Assembly: GCA_900555955.1 (NCBI GenBank)
Contig: USNA01000072.1
Coordinates: forward strand, 1 to 5,772
DNA: 5,772 nt
Reading direction: 5' to 3'
Origin: an uncultured Collinsella sp.
GTDB taxonomy: Bacteria; Actinomycetota; Coriobacteriia; Coriobacteriales; Coriobacteriaceae
Part shown: one piece after another, positions 1-5,606 of the stretch
Position numbering within the stretch: position 1 is the stretch's first letter
Layout: the number at the start of each line of letters is the position of its first letter
Notes under the pieces: model-generated
Seen by the model: the letters and a program-made list of their open reading frames with translations, nothing else
Databases searched by the model: none
Told to the model about the DNA's origin: nothing
Program-made: the position numbers and the translations under genes

Positions 1-144
1 TGGGCGTATCACGCTGCCGATGGGGGAGCGCCGGTTGTCGAGTCTGCGCGCTGTCATTACGAGGGCGATCGGTCGTGCGTTCGTGCCCATGCGGTCGCGG
101 AGGCCTTGGAGCGCATTGTCCGCGTGCTCAATTCTATGGAATAG
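1..144 (+). CDS. cinA: CinA family protein, C-terminal end (partial, 5' end outside window)
   Basis: The first 47 codons, read in frame from base 1 and ending at TAG 142-144, encode the tail of a CinA-type nicotinamide-nucleotide amidase. The recognisable signature is GDRSCVRAHAVAEALERI near the end, matching the GDRxxVRxxAVxxAL pattern that closes the CinA/YgaD C-terminal domain. That domain deamidates NMN to nicotinate mononucleotide in pyridine-nucleotide salvage; the catalytic residues lie upstream of the window. cinA directly in front of recA is a common arrangement in Gram-positive bacteria, and in competent species the pair is co-induced. Here a strong terminator follows the stop, so recA is probably transcribed mainly from its own promoter. 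The identification rests on a short fragment plus context. Confidence 0.8.
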   Translation, partial: WAYHAADGGAPVVESARCHYEGDRSCVRAHAVAEALERIVRVLNSME

Positions 145-151
145 ACGTGGT

Positions 152-181
152 TTAAGGGGCCTTAGGGCCCCTTAATTGTGG
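152..181 (+). terminator. Intrinsic terminator after cinA
   Basis: A perfect 10-bp inverted repeat, TTAAGGGGCC (152-161) and GGCCCCTTAA (166-175), is separated by the 4-nt loop TTAG. It starts 8 nt after the cinA stop. The downstream tract (TTAATTG) is short, so termination may be incomplete, but the GC-rich core and position fit a Rho-independent terminator. The arms begin and end with A/T pairs, so it could work in either direction. Confidence 0.8.
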
Positions 182-252
182 AGATAGGGACCTTTGACGA
201 GAATTACGTTTGCGCTGGTACATGACCTAAACTATTTCGATCACCCGTATTT

Positions 253-319
253 GTGATTGGTGGGGTCAAGCGTTTGGTCGGTGATTGGTTGGCGTTTGGT
301 CGGATTTTGGAATGGTCGG
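253..319 (+). repeat. Direct repeats upstream of the recA promoter
   Basis: The 12-mer GCGTTTGGTCGG occurs at 270-281 and again at 292-303, exactly 22 bp apart (about two helical turns). Its TGGTCGG core occurs a third time at 313-319. A second interleaved 9-mer, GTGATTGGT, is present at 253-261 and 281-289. All lie 25-90 bp upstream of the recA -35 element. The repeats are directly visible. A role as an activator site or upstream promoter element is inference; simple low-complexity G/T drift is the alternative. Confidence 0.6.
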
Positions 320-342
320 GTGCATATGATGAATCTGAACGG

Positions 343-371
343 TTGACCACGAACAGCCGTTCGTTTATTAT
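343..371 (+). promoter_or_regulatory. recA promoter (sigma-A type)
   Basis: The -35 element TTGACC (343-348) and the -10 element TATTAT (366-371) are separated by exactly 17 bp. Each differs from the housekeeping consensus at one position. Predicted transcription starts near 378, giving a leader of only about 24 nt before the recA ATG, just enough for the Shine-Dalgarno. The LexA box fills the spacer, so the promoter is expected to be SOS-regulated by direct occlusion of RNA polymerase. Confidence 0.85.
349..364 (+). promoter_or_regulatory. LexA operator (SOS box) of recA
   Basis: ACGAAC (349-354), AGCC (355-358) and GTTCGT (359-364) form a perfect 6-bp inverted repeat with a 4-nt centre. 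The core matches the CGAACnnnnGTTCG box recognised by LexA (DinR) of Bacillus and actinobacteria, not the enterobacterial CTG-N10-CAG box. It lies immediately after the -35 hexamer and ends 1 bp before the -10, so bound LexA would block polymerase. This implies a lexA gene elsewhere in the genome. Confidence 0.9.
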
Positions 372-388
372 CGTTTCAGGTTGTTAAG

Positions 389-394
389 AGGAGG
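389..394 (+). promoter_or_regulatory. recA Shine-Dalgarno, decides the start codon
   Basis: AGGAGG, the full anti-16S complement, ends 7 nt before ATG 402. A longer in-frame reading from TTG 381 would put the Shine-Dalgarno inside the gene and begin almost at the predicted transcript end, so 402 is the start. Confidence 0.9.
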
Positions 395-401
395 GCTATT
401 C

Positions 402-1550
402 ATGGCCAAGAATTCAGGTCCCGTACGTACCGTTCATGCACGCACGACGGGTAAAGAGCGCGACGAGATGATCGCCACCACCAAGGCCGAGATCGAGAAG
501 AAGTTCGGCCAGGGCTCTATTATGAGGTATGGCGACGGCGGCCCCGAGCTCGAGGTCGAGGCTATTCCGACGGGCTCTCTGGCGCTCGATGCCGCCTTGG
601 GTATCGGCGGCGTTCCGCGCGGCCGTATCGTCGAGATTTATGGCCCCGAGTCCTCCGGTAAGACGACGCTTTCGCTCGAGATCCTTGCAGAGGCGCAGGC
701 CATGGGCGGTGTTGTTGCATTTATCGATGCCGAGCACGCGCTTGATCCCACCTATGCCGCGCGCATCGGCGTCGATATCGATGAGGTCTTGATTTCCCAG
801 CCCGATACGGGCGAGCAGGCGCTCGAGATCGTCGATATGCTTGTGCGCTCCGGTGCCATCGACGCCATCGTCGTCGACTCTGTTGCCGCCTTGACTCCGC
901 GTGCCGAGATCGAGGGCGAGATCGGTGACACGACGGTGGGTCTGCAGGCTCGCTTGATGAGCCAGGCACTCCGCAAGCTTGCCGGCTCGCTTGCCAAGTC
1001 CAACACGACCTGCATCTTCATTAACCAGCTGCGCGAGAAGATCGGCGTCATGTTCGGTAACCCCGAGACCACCACGGGCGGCCGCGCGCTCAAGTTCTTC
1101 TCTTCCGTGCGAATCGATATTCGCAAAATCGATACCATCAAGCTCAAGGACGAGGTTATCGGCAATCGCGTGCGTGCCAAGGTCGTTAAGAACAAGGTGG
1201 CCGCTCCGTTCCGCTCGGCTGAGTTTGACATCATGTACGGCACCGGCATCTCCAAAGAGGGCTCGATTCTGGATATGGCCGTCGAGTGCGGTATCTGCAA
1301 AAAGATGGGGTCCTGGTTTGCCTATGGTGAGGACAAGCTCGGCAACGGTCGCGAGGCCGCCAAGACGTTCCTGCGCGAGCATCCCGATTGCGCCGACGAG
1401 ATCGAGCACAAGGTTCGCCTTGCCTGCGGCCTTGAGTATGACGATGATGCCCCCTCCGAGGTTGAGTTGACCGATCAGCCCGCCCCCGAGGAGTTTGATG
1501 AGCTGTACGCCATCGATGGCTCCGCAATGCTCGACGATGACGACGAGTAG
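402..1550 (+). CDS. recA: RecA recombinase / SOS coprotease
   Basis: This 382-aa protein is a complete RecA. It is an ATP-dependent strand-exchange protein that forms filaments on single-stranded DNA in the cytoplasm and triggers LexA self-cleavage. Visible motifs, in order: the N-terminal helix with [10 protein letters not shown] (33-42), Walker A GPESSGKT (81-88), the catalytic-glutamate segment [10 protein letters not shown] (E111), Walker B AIVVDS (155-160), and the DNA-binding loop L2 with [20 protein letters not shown] (208-227). The conserved [11 protein letters not shown] (260-270) and the C-terminal domain follow, ending in a very acidic tail (last residues LDDDDE) typical of the autoinhibitory RecA C-terminus. 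The N-terminus is about 15 residues longer than in E. coli (Walker A starts at 81 rather than 66). An SOS promoter drives the gene, and recX follows after 11 nt with no terminator between them. Confidence 0.98.
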   Translation: MAKNSGPVRTVHARTTGKERDEMIATTKAEIEKKFGQGSIMRYGDGGPELEVEAIPTGSLALDAALGIGGVPRGRIVEIYGPESSGKTTLSLEILAEAQAMGGVVAFIDAEHALDPTYAARIGVDIDEVLISQPDTGEQALEIVDMLVRSGAIDAIVVDSVAALTPRAEIEGEIGDTTVGLQARLMSQALRKLAGSLAKSNTTCIFINQLREKIGVMFGNPETTTGGRALKFFSSVRIDIRKIDTIKLKDEVIGNRVRAKVVKNKVAAPFRSAEFDIMYGTGISKEGSILDMAVECGICKKMGSWFAYGEDKLGNGREAAKTFLREHPDCADEIEHKVRLACGLEYDDDAPSEVELTDQPAPEEFDELYAIDGSAMLDDDDE

Positions 1551-1561
1551 CGGATGCCGAC

Positions 1562-2254
1562 ATGCCGTTTACGGTGACCGAGGCAACAGTCGTCTTTCCC
1601 GATAAGAAGGCGGCCTCCTCGTTCTCGAGCGGTTATGCGTCTAAAAAGCCCTGCGCGCATATCGATTGCGATCTCGAGGGCGGTTTCGAACGCTCCATTT
1701 GGATTCCCGTGCGCGTGGCGCGCCTGTACGTTAAGAACCGCCCCGATCTTCCCTGTGATTGGGATGACTTTCGCGAGGCGGTGCAGCTTATCGAACGCAA
1801 ATGTGCACTCACCATGGTGACCGAGATGCTTTCGCGCCGCGATCATGCCACGGGCGAGGTGCGCGATAAGTTGGCGCGCTATGGCTTTCGACAGCCCGCG
1901 ATCGATTTTGCGGTTGCTCGAGCGACCGAGTATCGGTTTTTGGACGAGAACCGTTTTTGCTCGTACTTTATCGAAGAGCGCAAACGTCGCGGCTGGGGAC
2001 AGCGCAAGATCGAGGTTGAGCTCAAGCGTCGTCATGTCGTGCTTGACGATATCCCCGGGTATCCCGAAGCTTATTTTGCCGTGGATGATGACATGGCCCG
2101 CGCTTCGGCCTTGCTCGCTAAACGTCGCGTTCCCGAGGCGCGCGCATTCGAAAAGCTCGTCAGGTTTTTGATGGGTAAAGGTTTTTCGTATCACATTGCC
2201 GCCGATGCCGTTAAGGCACGTCTCGATGCCTTAAGCGAGGAGTGTGCCGTGTAA
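1562..2254 (+). CDS. recX: RecX regulatory protein
   Basis: This 230-aa protein fits RecX, the small helical protein that binds in the groove of RecA filaments and limits or reshapes their activity. It is built from three-helix repeats, visible at about 81-122 (ALTMVTEMLSRRDHATGEVRDKL region), about 124-165 (LDENRFCSYFIEERKRRGWG, a very typical RecX second-repeat segment) and about 176-220 (ARASALLAKRR with KLVRFLMGKGFSY). The first 80 residues are an extra N-terminal region that may correspond to the beta-rich N-terminal part of longer Firmicutes RecX proteins; it is poorly conserved and its limits are uncertain. The ATG at 1562 lies 11 nt after the recA stop with only a weak Shine-Dalgarno. 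Translation is therefore probably coupled to recA and lower than it, as suits a modulator. Assignment rests on the repeats plus the recA-recX order. Confidence 0.92.
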   Translation: MPFTVTEATVVFPDKKAASSFSSGYASKKPCAHIDCDLEGGFERSIWIPVRVARLYVKNRPDLPCDWDDFREAVQLIERKCALTMVTEMLSRRDHATGEVRDKLARYGFRQPAIDFAVARATEYRFLDENRFCSYFIEERKRRGWGQRKIEVELKRRHVVLDDIPGYPEAYFAVDDDMARASALLAKRRVPEARAFEKLVRFLMGKGFSYHIAADAVKARLDALSEECAV

Positions 2255-2294
2255 GCGTGCACCTGTTACGCCCCTGCCGTTCACCGCTCGATTG

Positions 2295-2318
2295 GCGCCG
2301 TGCCGGGTGCGTTTATTT
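2295..2318 (+). terminator. Possible weak terminator after recX
   Basis: GCGCC (2295-2299) can pair with GGTGC (2306-2310), including one G-T pair, around a 6-nt loop, followed by GTTTATTT. It lies 40 nt after the recX stop and just before the next promoter, where a terminator is expected. The stem is short, so read-through into rny is likely and the call is tentative. Confidence 0.3.
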
Positions 2319-2348
2319 GACAGTTGTTGCGGTTCAACGTAGGATAAT
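2317..2348 (+). promoter_or_regulatory. Candidate rny promoter
   Basis: A perfect -35 hexamer TTGACA (2317-2322) is followed after 17 bp by TAGGAT (2340-2345). GATAAT at 2343-2348 is an alternative -10 with a long 20-bp spacer. Transcription would start near 2352, giving rny a leader of roughly 160 nt. No LexA box overlaps it, so rny and the genes behind it should be transcribed independently of the SOS response, apart from read-through from recA-recX. Confidence 0.7.
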
Positions 2349-2373
2349 TACTGTCATTTGCTTTGTGATATGT

Positions 2374-2396
2374 GCTCATCTGTGATGAGTTTGTTT
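2374..2396 (+). other. Leader hairpin 1 of rny, with T-rich tail
   Basis: CTCATC (2375-2380) and GATGAG (2384-2389) pair perfectly around the triloop TGT, with a further G-T pair at 2374/2390. TTTGTTTA follows directly. The stem is short and AU-rich for a terminator, but stem plus U tract near the start of the leader could act as an early pause or attenuator. The inverted repeat is seen; its role is inferred. Confidence 0.4.
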
Positions 2397-2450
2397 ATAT
2401 GTTTATCTGTATCCGACCCGCATAAGCTGCGCCCATATTACTCAAATGTC

Positions 2451-2476
2451 GCGAGCCGTTCGTAAGGACGGTTCGC
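2451..2476 (+). other. Leader hairpin 2 of rny, GNRA-capped
   Basis: Bases 2451-2461 pair with 2466-2476 as an uninterrupted 11-bp stem containing two G-U pairs (2455/2472 and 2460/2467). A GUAA loop (2462-2465) closes it on a C-G pair, a classic stable GNRA tetraloop. It lies 24 nt upstream of the rny Shine-Dalgarno and is followed only by TTTGCTGTGT, too poor in T for a strong terminator. A structured 5' UTR that controls stability or translation of the RNase mRNA is the more likely reading. Confidence 0.6.
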
Positions 2477-2500
2477 TTTGCTGTGTAACGAATCCATAAA

Positions 2501-2506
2501 AAGGAG
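2501..2506 (+). promoter_or_regulatory. rny Shine-Dalgarno, decides the start codon
   Basis: AAGGAG (within AAAAAGGAG) lies 5 nt before ATG 2512. An in-frame GTG at 2506 overlaps this Shine-Dalgarno and so cannot use it, which favours ATG 2512. Confidence 0.85.
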
Positions 2507-2511
2507 TGAGC

Positions 2512-4062
2512 ATGCCTATCATTGCAGCGCTCGTTGGCCTCGTTTTGGGTGCCATCGCCGCCATTGCCTACATGCGCACCGCCAAGCAGGGAAGTCTTCA
2601 CGAGGCCGACGAAAAGATCCAGTCGGCACACGCGCAGGCAGAGTCCCTGATCGGTGATGCAAAGCGTCAGGCCGAGACCCTCAAAAAAGAGGCTCTGCTC
2701 GAGGCTAAGGAAGAGATCATCAAGAACAAGCAGGCCGCCGAGGCCGAGGACAAGCAGCGTAAGAGCGAGATTCGCACGCTCGAAAACCGTGTGATGCAGC
2801 GCGAGGAATCGCTCGATCGTCGCAACGATGCGCTCGATAAACGCGAGCATCAGTTGTCCAGCCAGGCCGGTCAGGTCGAGAAGCGCTCTCGCGAGCTTGA
2901 GGAGCTCTGCGCCAAGCAGACCTCAGAGCTTGAGCGTATAGCTGACCTTACGCGCGAGGACGCTCACAAGGAGCTGCTCGACAAGGTCCGCGGCGAGGTT
3001 ACCCACGAGGCGGCCACCATCATCCGCGAGTCCGAGCAGCAGGTCCGCGCCGAGTGCCACAAGACCGCTCAGGAGATTCTCTCCCTGGCGATTCAGCGTT
3101 GCGCCGCCGACCATACCGCCGAGGTCACCGTTACTTCCGTGCACATTCCCTCCGATGACCTCAAGGGTCGCATCATCGGTCGCGAGGGTCGCAACATCCG
3201 CACCTTTGAGCAGGTGTCTGGCGTCAACCTCGTGATTGACGATACTCCCGAGACCGTCGTGCTTTCGAGCTTCGATCCGGTCCGTCGTGAGACCGCCCGC
3301 GTGGCGCTCGAGAACCTCATTGCCGACGGTCGTATTCACCCCGCCCGCATCGAGGAGATGTATCACAAGGCCGACGATTTGGTTCAGCAGCGTGTGCGCG
3401 AGGCTGGCGAGCAGGCCGCCTTCGATACCGGTATCCACGACCTGCATCCCGAGATCGTCAAGACCCTGGGTGCTCTTCGCTACCGTACCTCGTTTGGTCA
3501 GAACGTTCTGCAGCACTCGCTTGAGGTTTCTGACCTGTGCGGCGTCATGGCCTCCGAGCTTGGTCTGGACGTTGTGACCGCCAAGCGCGCCGGTCTTCTG
3601 CACGACTTGGGTAAGGCCATCGACCATGACGTTGAGGGTCCGCATGCTGTGATTGGTGCTGAGCTTGCCCGCCGTTATGGCGAGAAGCCCGTTATCGTCC
3701 ACGCGATCGAGGCCCATCATGCCGACGTCGATCCCAACACGGTGCTCGACGTTCTGGTCCAGGCTGCCGATGCCGTCTCCGCTTCTCGCCCCGGTGCCCG
3801 CCGCGAGTCGGCCGAGAACTACATTAAGCGCCTTGAGAAGCTCGAGGAGATCGCCAACTCTCACGACGGCGTCGAGCGTACCTATGCCATGCAGGCCGGT
3901 CGCGAGGTTCATGTCATGGTTCAACCGGACAAGATCTCCGATGCCCAGTCCACGGTGCTTGCGCACGATATCGCCCATCAGATCGAGGAAGAGATGGAGT
4001 ATCCCGGTCAGGTGCGCGTTGTCGTGATTCGCGAGAGCCGTGCCGTCGATATCGCTAAATAA
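2512..4062 (+). CDS. rny: Ribonuclease Y (RNase Y), membrane-anchored endoribonuclease
   Basis: This 516-aa protein has every part of RNase Y, which starts mRNA decay by cutting single-stranded RNA at the membrane; the B. subtilis protein is about 520 aa. Residues 2-20 form one hydrophobic membrane segment ([18 protein letters not shown]) followed by positive residues. Residues about 28-190 are a long, charged, Ala/Glu/Lys-rich coiled coil. A KH RNA-binding domain follows with its GxxG loop at 223-226 (IIGREGRN). The HD metal-dependent catalytic domain spans roughly 330-425, with H335, the H364-D365 pair in [10 protein letters not shown]402/H403 and D420 visible. The C-terminal RNase Y domain runs to the end and includes the conserved HVMVQPDKI region. 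The gene has its own promoter and structured leader. The next gene begins 1 nt after its stop, so the two are probably cotranscribed and translationally coupled. Confidence 0.97.
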   Translation: MPIIAALVGLVLGAIAAIAYMRTAKQGSLHEADEKIQSAHAQAESLIGDAKRQAETLKKEALLEAKEEIIKNKQAAEAEDKQRKSEIRTLENRVMQREESLDRRNDALDKREHQLSSQAGQVEKRSRELEELCAKQTSELERIADLTREDAHKELLDKVRGEVTHEAATIIRESEQQVRAECHKTAQEILSLAIQRCAADHTAEVTVTSVHIPSDDLKGRIIGREGRNIRTFEQVSGVNLVIDDTPETVVLSSFDPVRRETARVALENLIADGRIHPARIEEMYHKADDLVQQRVREAGEQAAFDTGIHDLHPEIVKTLGALRYRTSFGQNVLQHSLEVSDLCGVMASELGLDVVTAKRAGLLHDLGKAIDHDVEGPHAVIGAELARRYGEKPVIVHAIEAHHADVDPNTVLDVLVQAADAVSASRPGARRESAENYIKRLEKLEEIANSHDGVERTYAMQAGREVHVMVQPDKISDAQSTVLAHDIAHQIEEEMEYPGQVRVVVIRESRAVDIAK

Positions 4063-4063
4063 C

Positions 4064-5149
4064 ATGAACGACGCGAACGAGCTCATCTCATTTATCGCGT
4101 CGATGTCGGGGGAGGGCAACCTTCGCGTCGAGGAAAACCTTGGCGAGGGGTATGTCCGCCTCCGCGTTTCGGAGGCCGAGCGCCGTCAAGCCAAGCATGA
4201 CATTCAGCATGTGGAGGACATTGTCATCGAGATGCTGCGCAATGCTCGCGATGCCGGAGCCGATAAGGTCTATCTTGCCACGACCAAGGAGGAGGGTGTT
4301 CGCACCCTCCTCTTCCTGGATAACGGTTCGGGTGTGCCGCAGGATATGCAGGAGCGTATCTTCGATGCCCGTGTCACCTCCAAGCTCGAGAGCATGAAAA
4401 TGGACCGTTGGGGTGTTCACGGTCGTGGTATGGCGCTGTTCTCTATCAAGCAGAACACGGATGAGGCACGCGTTGTTACATCGGGTGTTGATTTGGGTTC
4501 CGCGTTTAAGGTGTGCGTTGCCACCGATCGCTTGGGTGAGCGCGCCGACCAGTCGAGCTGGCCTCAGGCGGTTAAAGACGAAGACGGCCGCTATGTATGC
4601 GCTCGCGGTCCTCACAACATCATTCGCGCTGCGTGTGAGTTTGCCCTCGAGGAGCTGCGTTGCTGCGATGTGTATCTGGGCTCTCCGTCCGAGATCGCTG
4701 CGACCTTGTACGCTCAGGCTTCGACTCGTCTCGATACGTCGCGCCTGCTCTTTATCGATGACGAGTGCGAGCTTCCGGTTATCGATCGTTTGGGCCTAGC
4801 CTCGGATGCCGAGGACTTTATCCGGATCTGCTCCGGGTTGGGTCTCGAGATGTCCGAGCGCACTGCCCACCGTATTCTGTCGGGACAGATTAAGCCCGTT
4901 CGCGGCGTGACCGCGCGCCTACTGCGCGAGCGTGATTCCACCTCGCATGCGCCGGCTCCCGTCGATCTTGCCAAGGACCGTCGAGGTCTTCGCATCGCCA
5001 AGGATGATATGGCGCAGTTTTCTCGTGCGGTCGAGCGTGACTTTAACGACCTCGCTGCCCGGTATTACCTCAATCTGTGTGGCGACCCTAAGATTCGCGT
5101 TTCGCGTGATCGCATCACGGTGACGTTCGATCTTGCCAAAGAGGAATAA
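4064..5149 (+). CDS. Stand-alone GHKL-fold ATP-binding protein of unknown function
   Basis: This 361-aa protein carries a Bergerat (GHKL) ATP-binding fold. The N box is EMLRNARDAGA (E56, N60, D63), the G1 box DNGSGVP (86-92), an F..RVTSK lid segment lies at 100-107, and the G2 box is WGVHGRGMALFSI (116-128). The spacing and the TSK and GRGMALFSI segments resemble MutL more than histidine kinases. The MutL motif PARxKF and a MutL endonuclease/dimer domain are absent. There is no H-box histidine, membrane segment or signal peptide, so it is soluble and not a standard sensor kinase. Residues about 250-290 look like a compact helical unit. The remainder, ending in a beta-like strand (RITVTFDL), is not recognised. 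The ATG at 4064 sits 1 nt after the rny stop with no clear Shine-Dalgarno, suggesting coupling; GTG 4040, inside rny, is an alternative adding 8 residues. I do not know a function. Position suggests a role with RNase Y or the following SpoVS protein. Confidence 0.85.
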   Translation: MNDANELISFIASMSGEGNLRVEENLGEGYVRLRVSEAERRQAKHDIQHVEDIVIEMLRNARDAGADKVYLATTKEEGVRTLLFLDNGSGVPQDMQERIFDARVTSKLESMKMDRWGVHGRGMALFSIKQNTDEARVVTSGVDLGSAFKVCVATDRLGERADQSSWPQAVKDEDGRYVCARGPHNIIRAACEFALEELRCCDVYLGSPSEIAATLYAQASTRLDTSRLLFIDDECELPVIDRLGLASDAEDFIRICSGLGLEMSERTAHRILSGQIKPVRGVTARLLRERDSTSHAPAPVDLAKDRRGLRIAKDDMAQFSRAVERDFNDLAARYYLNLCGDPKIRVSRDRITVTFDLAKEE

Positions 5150-5155
5150 AATCTT

Positions 5156-5173
5156 TACCGAGTCCGCTCGGTA
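5156..5173 (+). other. Hairpin between the GHKL gene and spoVS
   Basis: TACCGAG (5156-5162) and CTCGGTA (5167-5173) form a perfect 7-bp stem with a TCCG loop, 6 nt after the GHKL stop. No T tract follows, so it is not a standard intrinsic terminator. It may be an RNA processing or stability element in a polycistronic transcript, or a weak pause site. Confidence 0.5.
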
Positions 5174-5211
5174 CGATACAGTTATTGCAGTTAAAACGTA
5201 CTTTTAAACGC

Positions 5212-5216
5212 AGGAG
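5212..5216 (+). promoter_or_regulatory. spoVS Shine-Dalgarno
   Basis: AGGAG ends 7 nt before ATG 5224. It rules out a longer reading from TTG 5185, which would begin upstream of this site and prepend residues absent from the family. Confidence 0.8.
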
Positions 5217-5223
5217 TTTCTTC

Positions 5224-5541
5224 ATGGATTGCCTGAAGGTATCAAGCAAATCATCGCCCGCGTCCGTTGCCGGCGCCATTGCCGGCATGGTCAAAGATGG
5301 CGTTCCCGTCAACATTCAGTGCGTCGGCGCCGGTGCCGTTAACCAGGCCATCAAGGCCGTCGCCATTGCGCGCGGCTTTCTGATTCCGACCGGCTTTGAT
5401 GTCTCCTGCGCGCCGGTGTTCTCTGACATTCTCATTAACGGGGAGTCGCGTACGGCAATTCGTCTCTCTATCTACGTTCACCAGATTAATCGGGCTGCTA
5501 TGGATAACGTCGTCATGGACGACGTTAAGCCTGTTGCGTAA
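5224..5541 (+). CDS. spoVS: SpoVS-family Alba-like protein
   Basis: This 105-aa protein is clearly SpoVS-related. It starts LKVSSKSSPASVAGAIAG (residues 4-21) and continues with GAGAVNQAIKAVAIARGF (35-52) and INGESRTAIRLSI (71-83), the hallmark segments of the family. SpoVS has an Alba-like fold, usually associated with nucleic-acid binding. In B. subtilis it (86 aa) affects sporulation septation and coat/cortex development, but homologues also occur in non-sporulating bacteria, where the role is unknown. After the usual end of the family, about residue 85, this protein has some 20 extra residues (HQINRAAMDNVV and an acidic DD) of unknown purpose. The gene lies 74 bp after the GHKL gene and 65 bp before miaB, echoing the rny-ymdB-spoVS-(tdh-kbl)-miaB order of B. 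subtilis. No convincing promoter of its own was found. Confidence 0.93.
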   Translation: MDCLKVSSKSSPASVAGAIAGMVKDGVPVNIQCVGAGAVNQAIKAVAIARGFLIPTGFDVSCAPVFSDILINGESRTAIRLSIYVHQINRAAMDNVVMDDVKPVA

Positions 5542-5606
5542 GCGAGCCATCTGCACGCTTGTAGCACCTATGCGCCCCGTCGATACTATCGTTAGGATGT
5601 AAGCTC

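Noticed and set aside
194..224. Possible second upstream promoter, TTGACG (194-199) with TACATG (219-224)
   Set aside because: The 19-bp spacer and weak -10 make it much poorer than the promoter at 343-371. It cannot be excluded but is not supported enough to annotate.
194..256. Short reading frame of 20 codons (TTG start) before recA, considered as a leader peptide
   Set aside because: It has a weak start codon, a poorly spaced Shine-Dalgarno-like AGGGA, no regulatory codon run and no hairpin after it. It also lies upstream of the convincing recA promoter, so it would not be in the main recA transcript.
414..1409. 331-codon open frame on the minus strand opposite recA
   Set aside because: It is a shadow of recA codon bias, with no Shine-Dalgarno or domain. 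The sense strand is beyond doubt.
2400..2500. A tRNA-like or small RNA gene in the recX-rny gap, prompted by the GGTTCGC sequence
   Set aside because: No acceptor, D or anticodon arms can be built around it. GGTTCGC is one arm of the 2451-2476 hairpin.
2923..4119. 398-codon open frame on the minus strand opposite rny
   Set aside because: It lies antisense to an unmistakable RNase Y gene, has low-complexity Leu/Gly/Asp/Val composition and no recognisable motif. Long antisense frames are expected opposite GC-rich genes with strong third-position bias.
4064..5149. Annotating the GHKL protein as MutL or as a two-component histidine kinase
   Set aside because: The ATP-binding boxes alone do not decide it. 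The MutL PARxKF motif and C-terminal domain are missing, and so are the kinase H-box and any sensor segment. At 361 aa it is also much shorter than MutL.
5559..5589. Possible miaB promoter, TTGTAG with TACTAT
   Set aside because: The -35 is poor, the spacer is 19 bp, and the implied start near 5596 would cut into the Shine-Dalgarno at 5594-5599. Cotranscription with spoVS is simpler.
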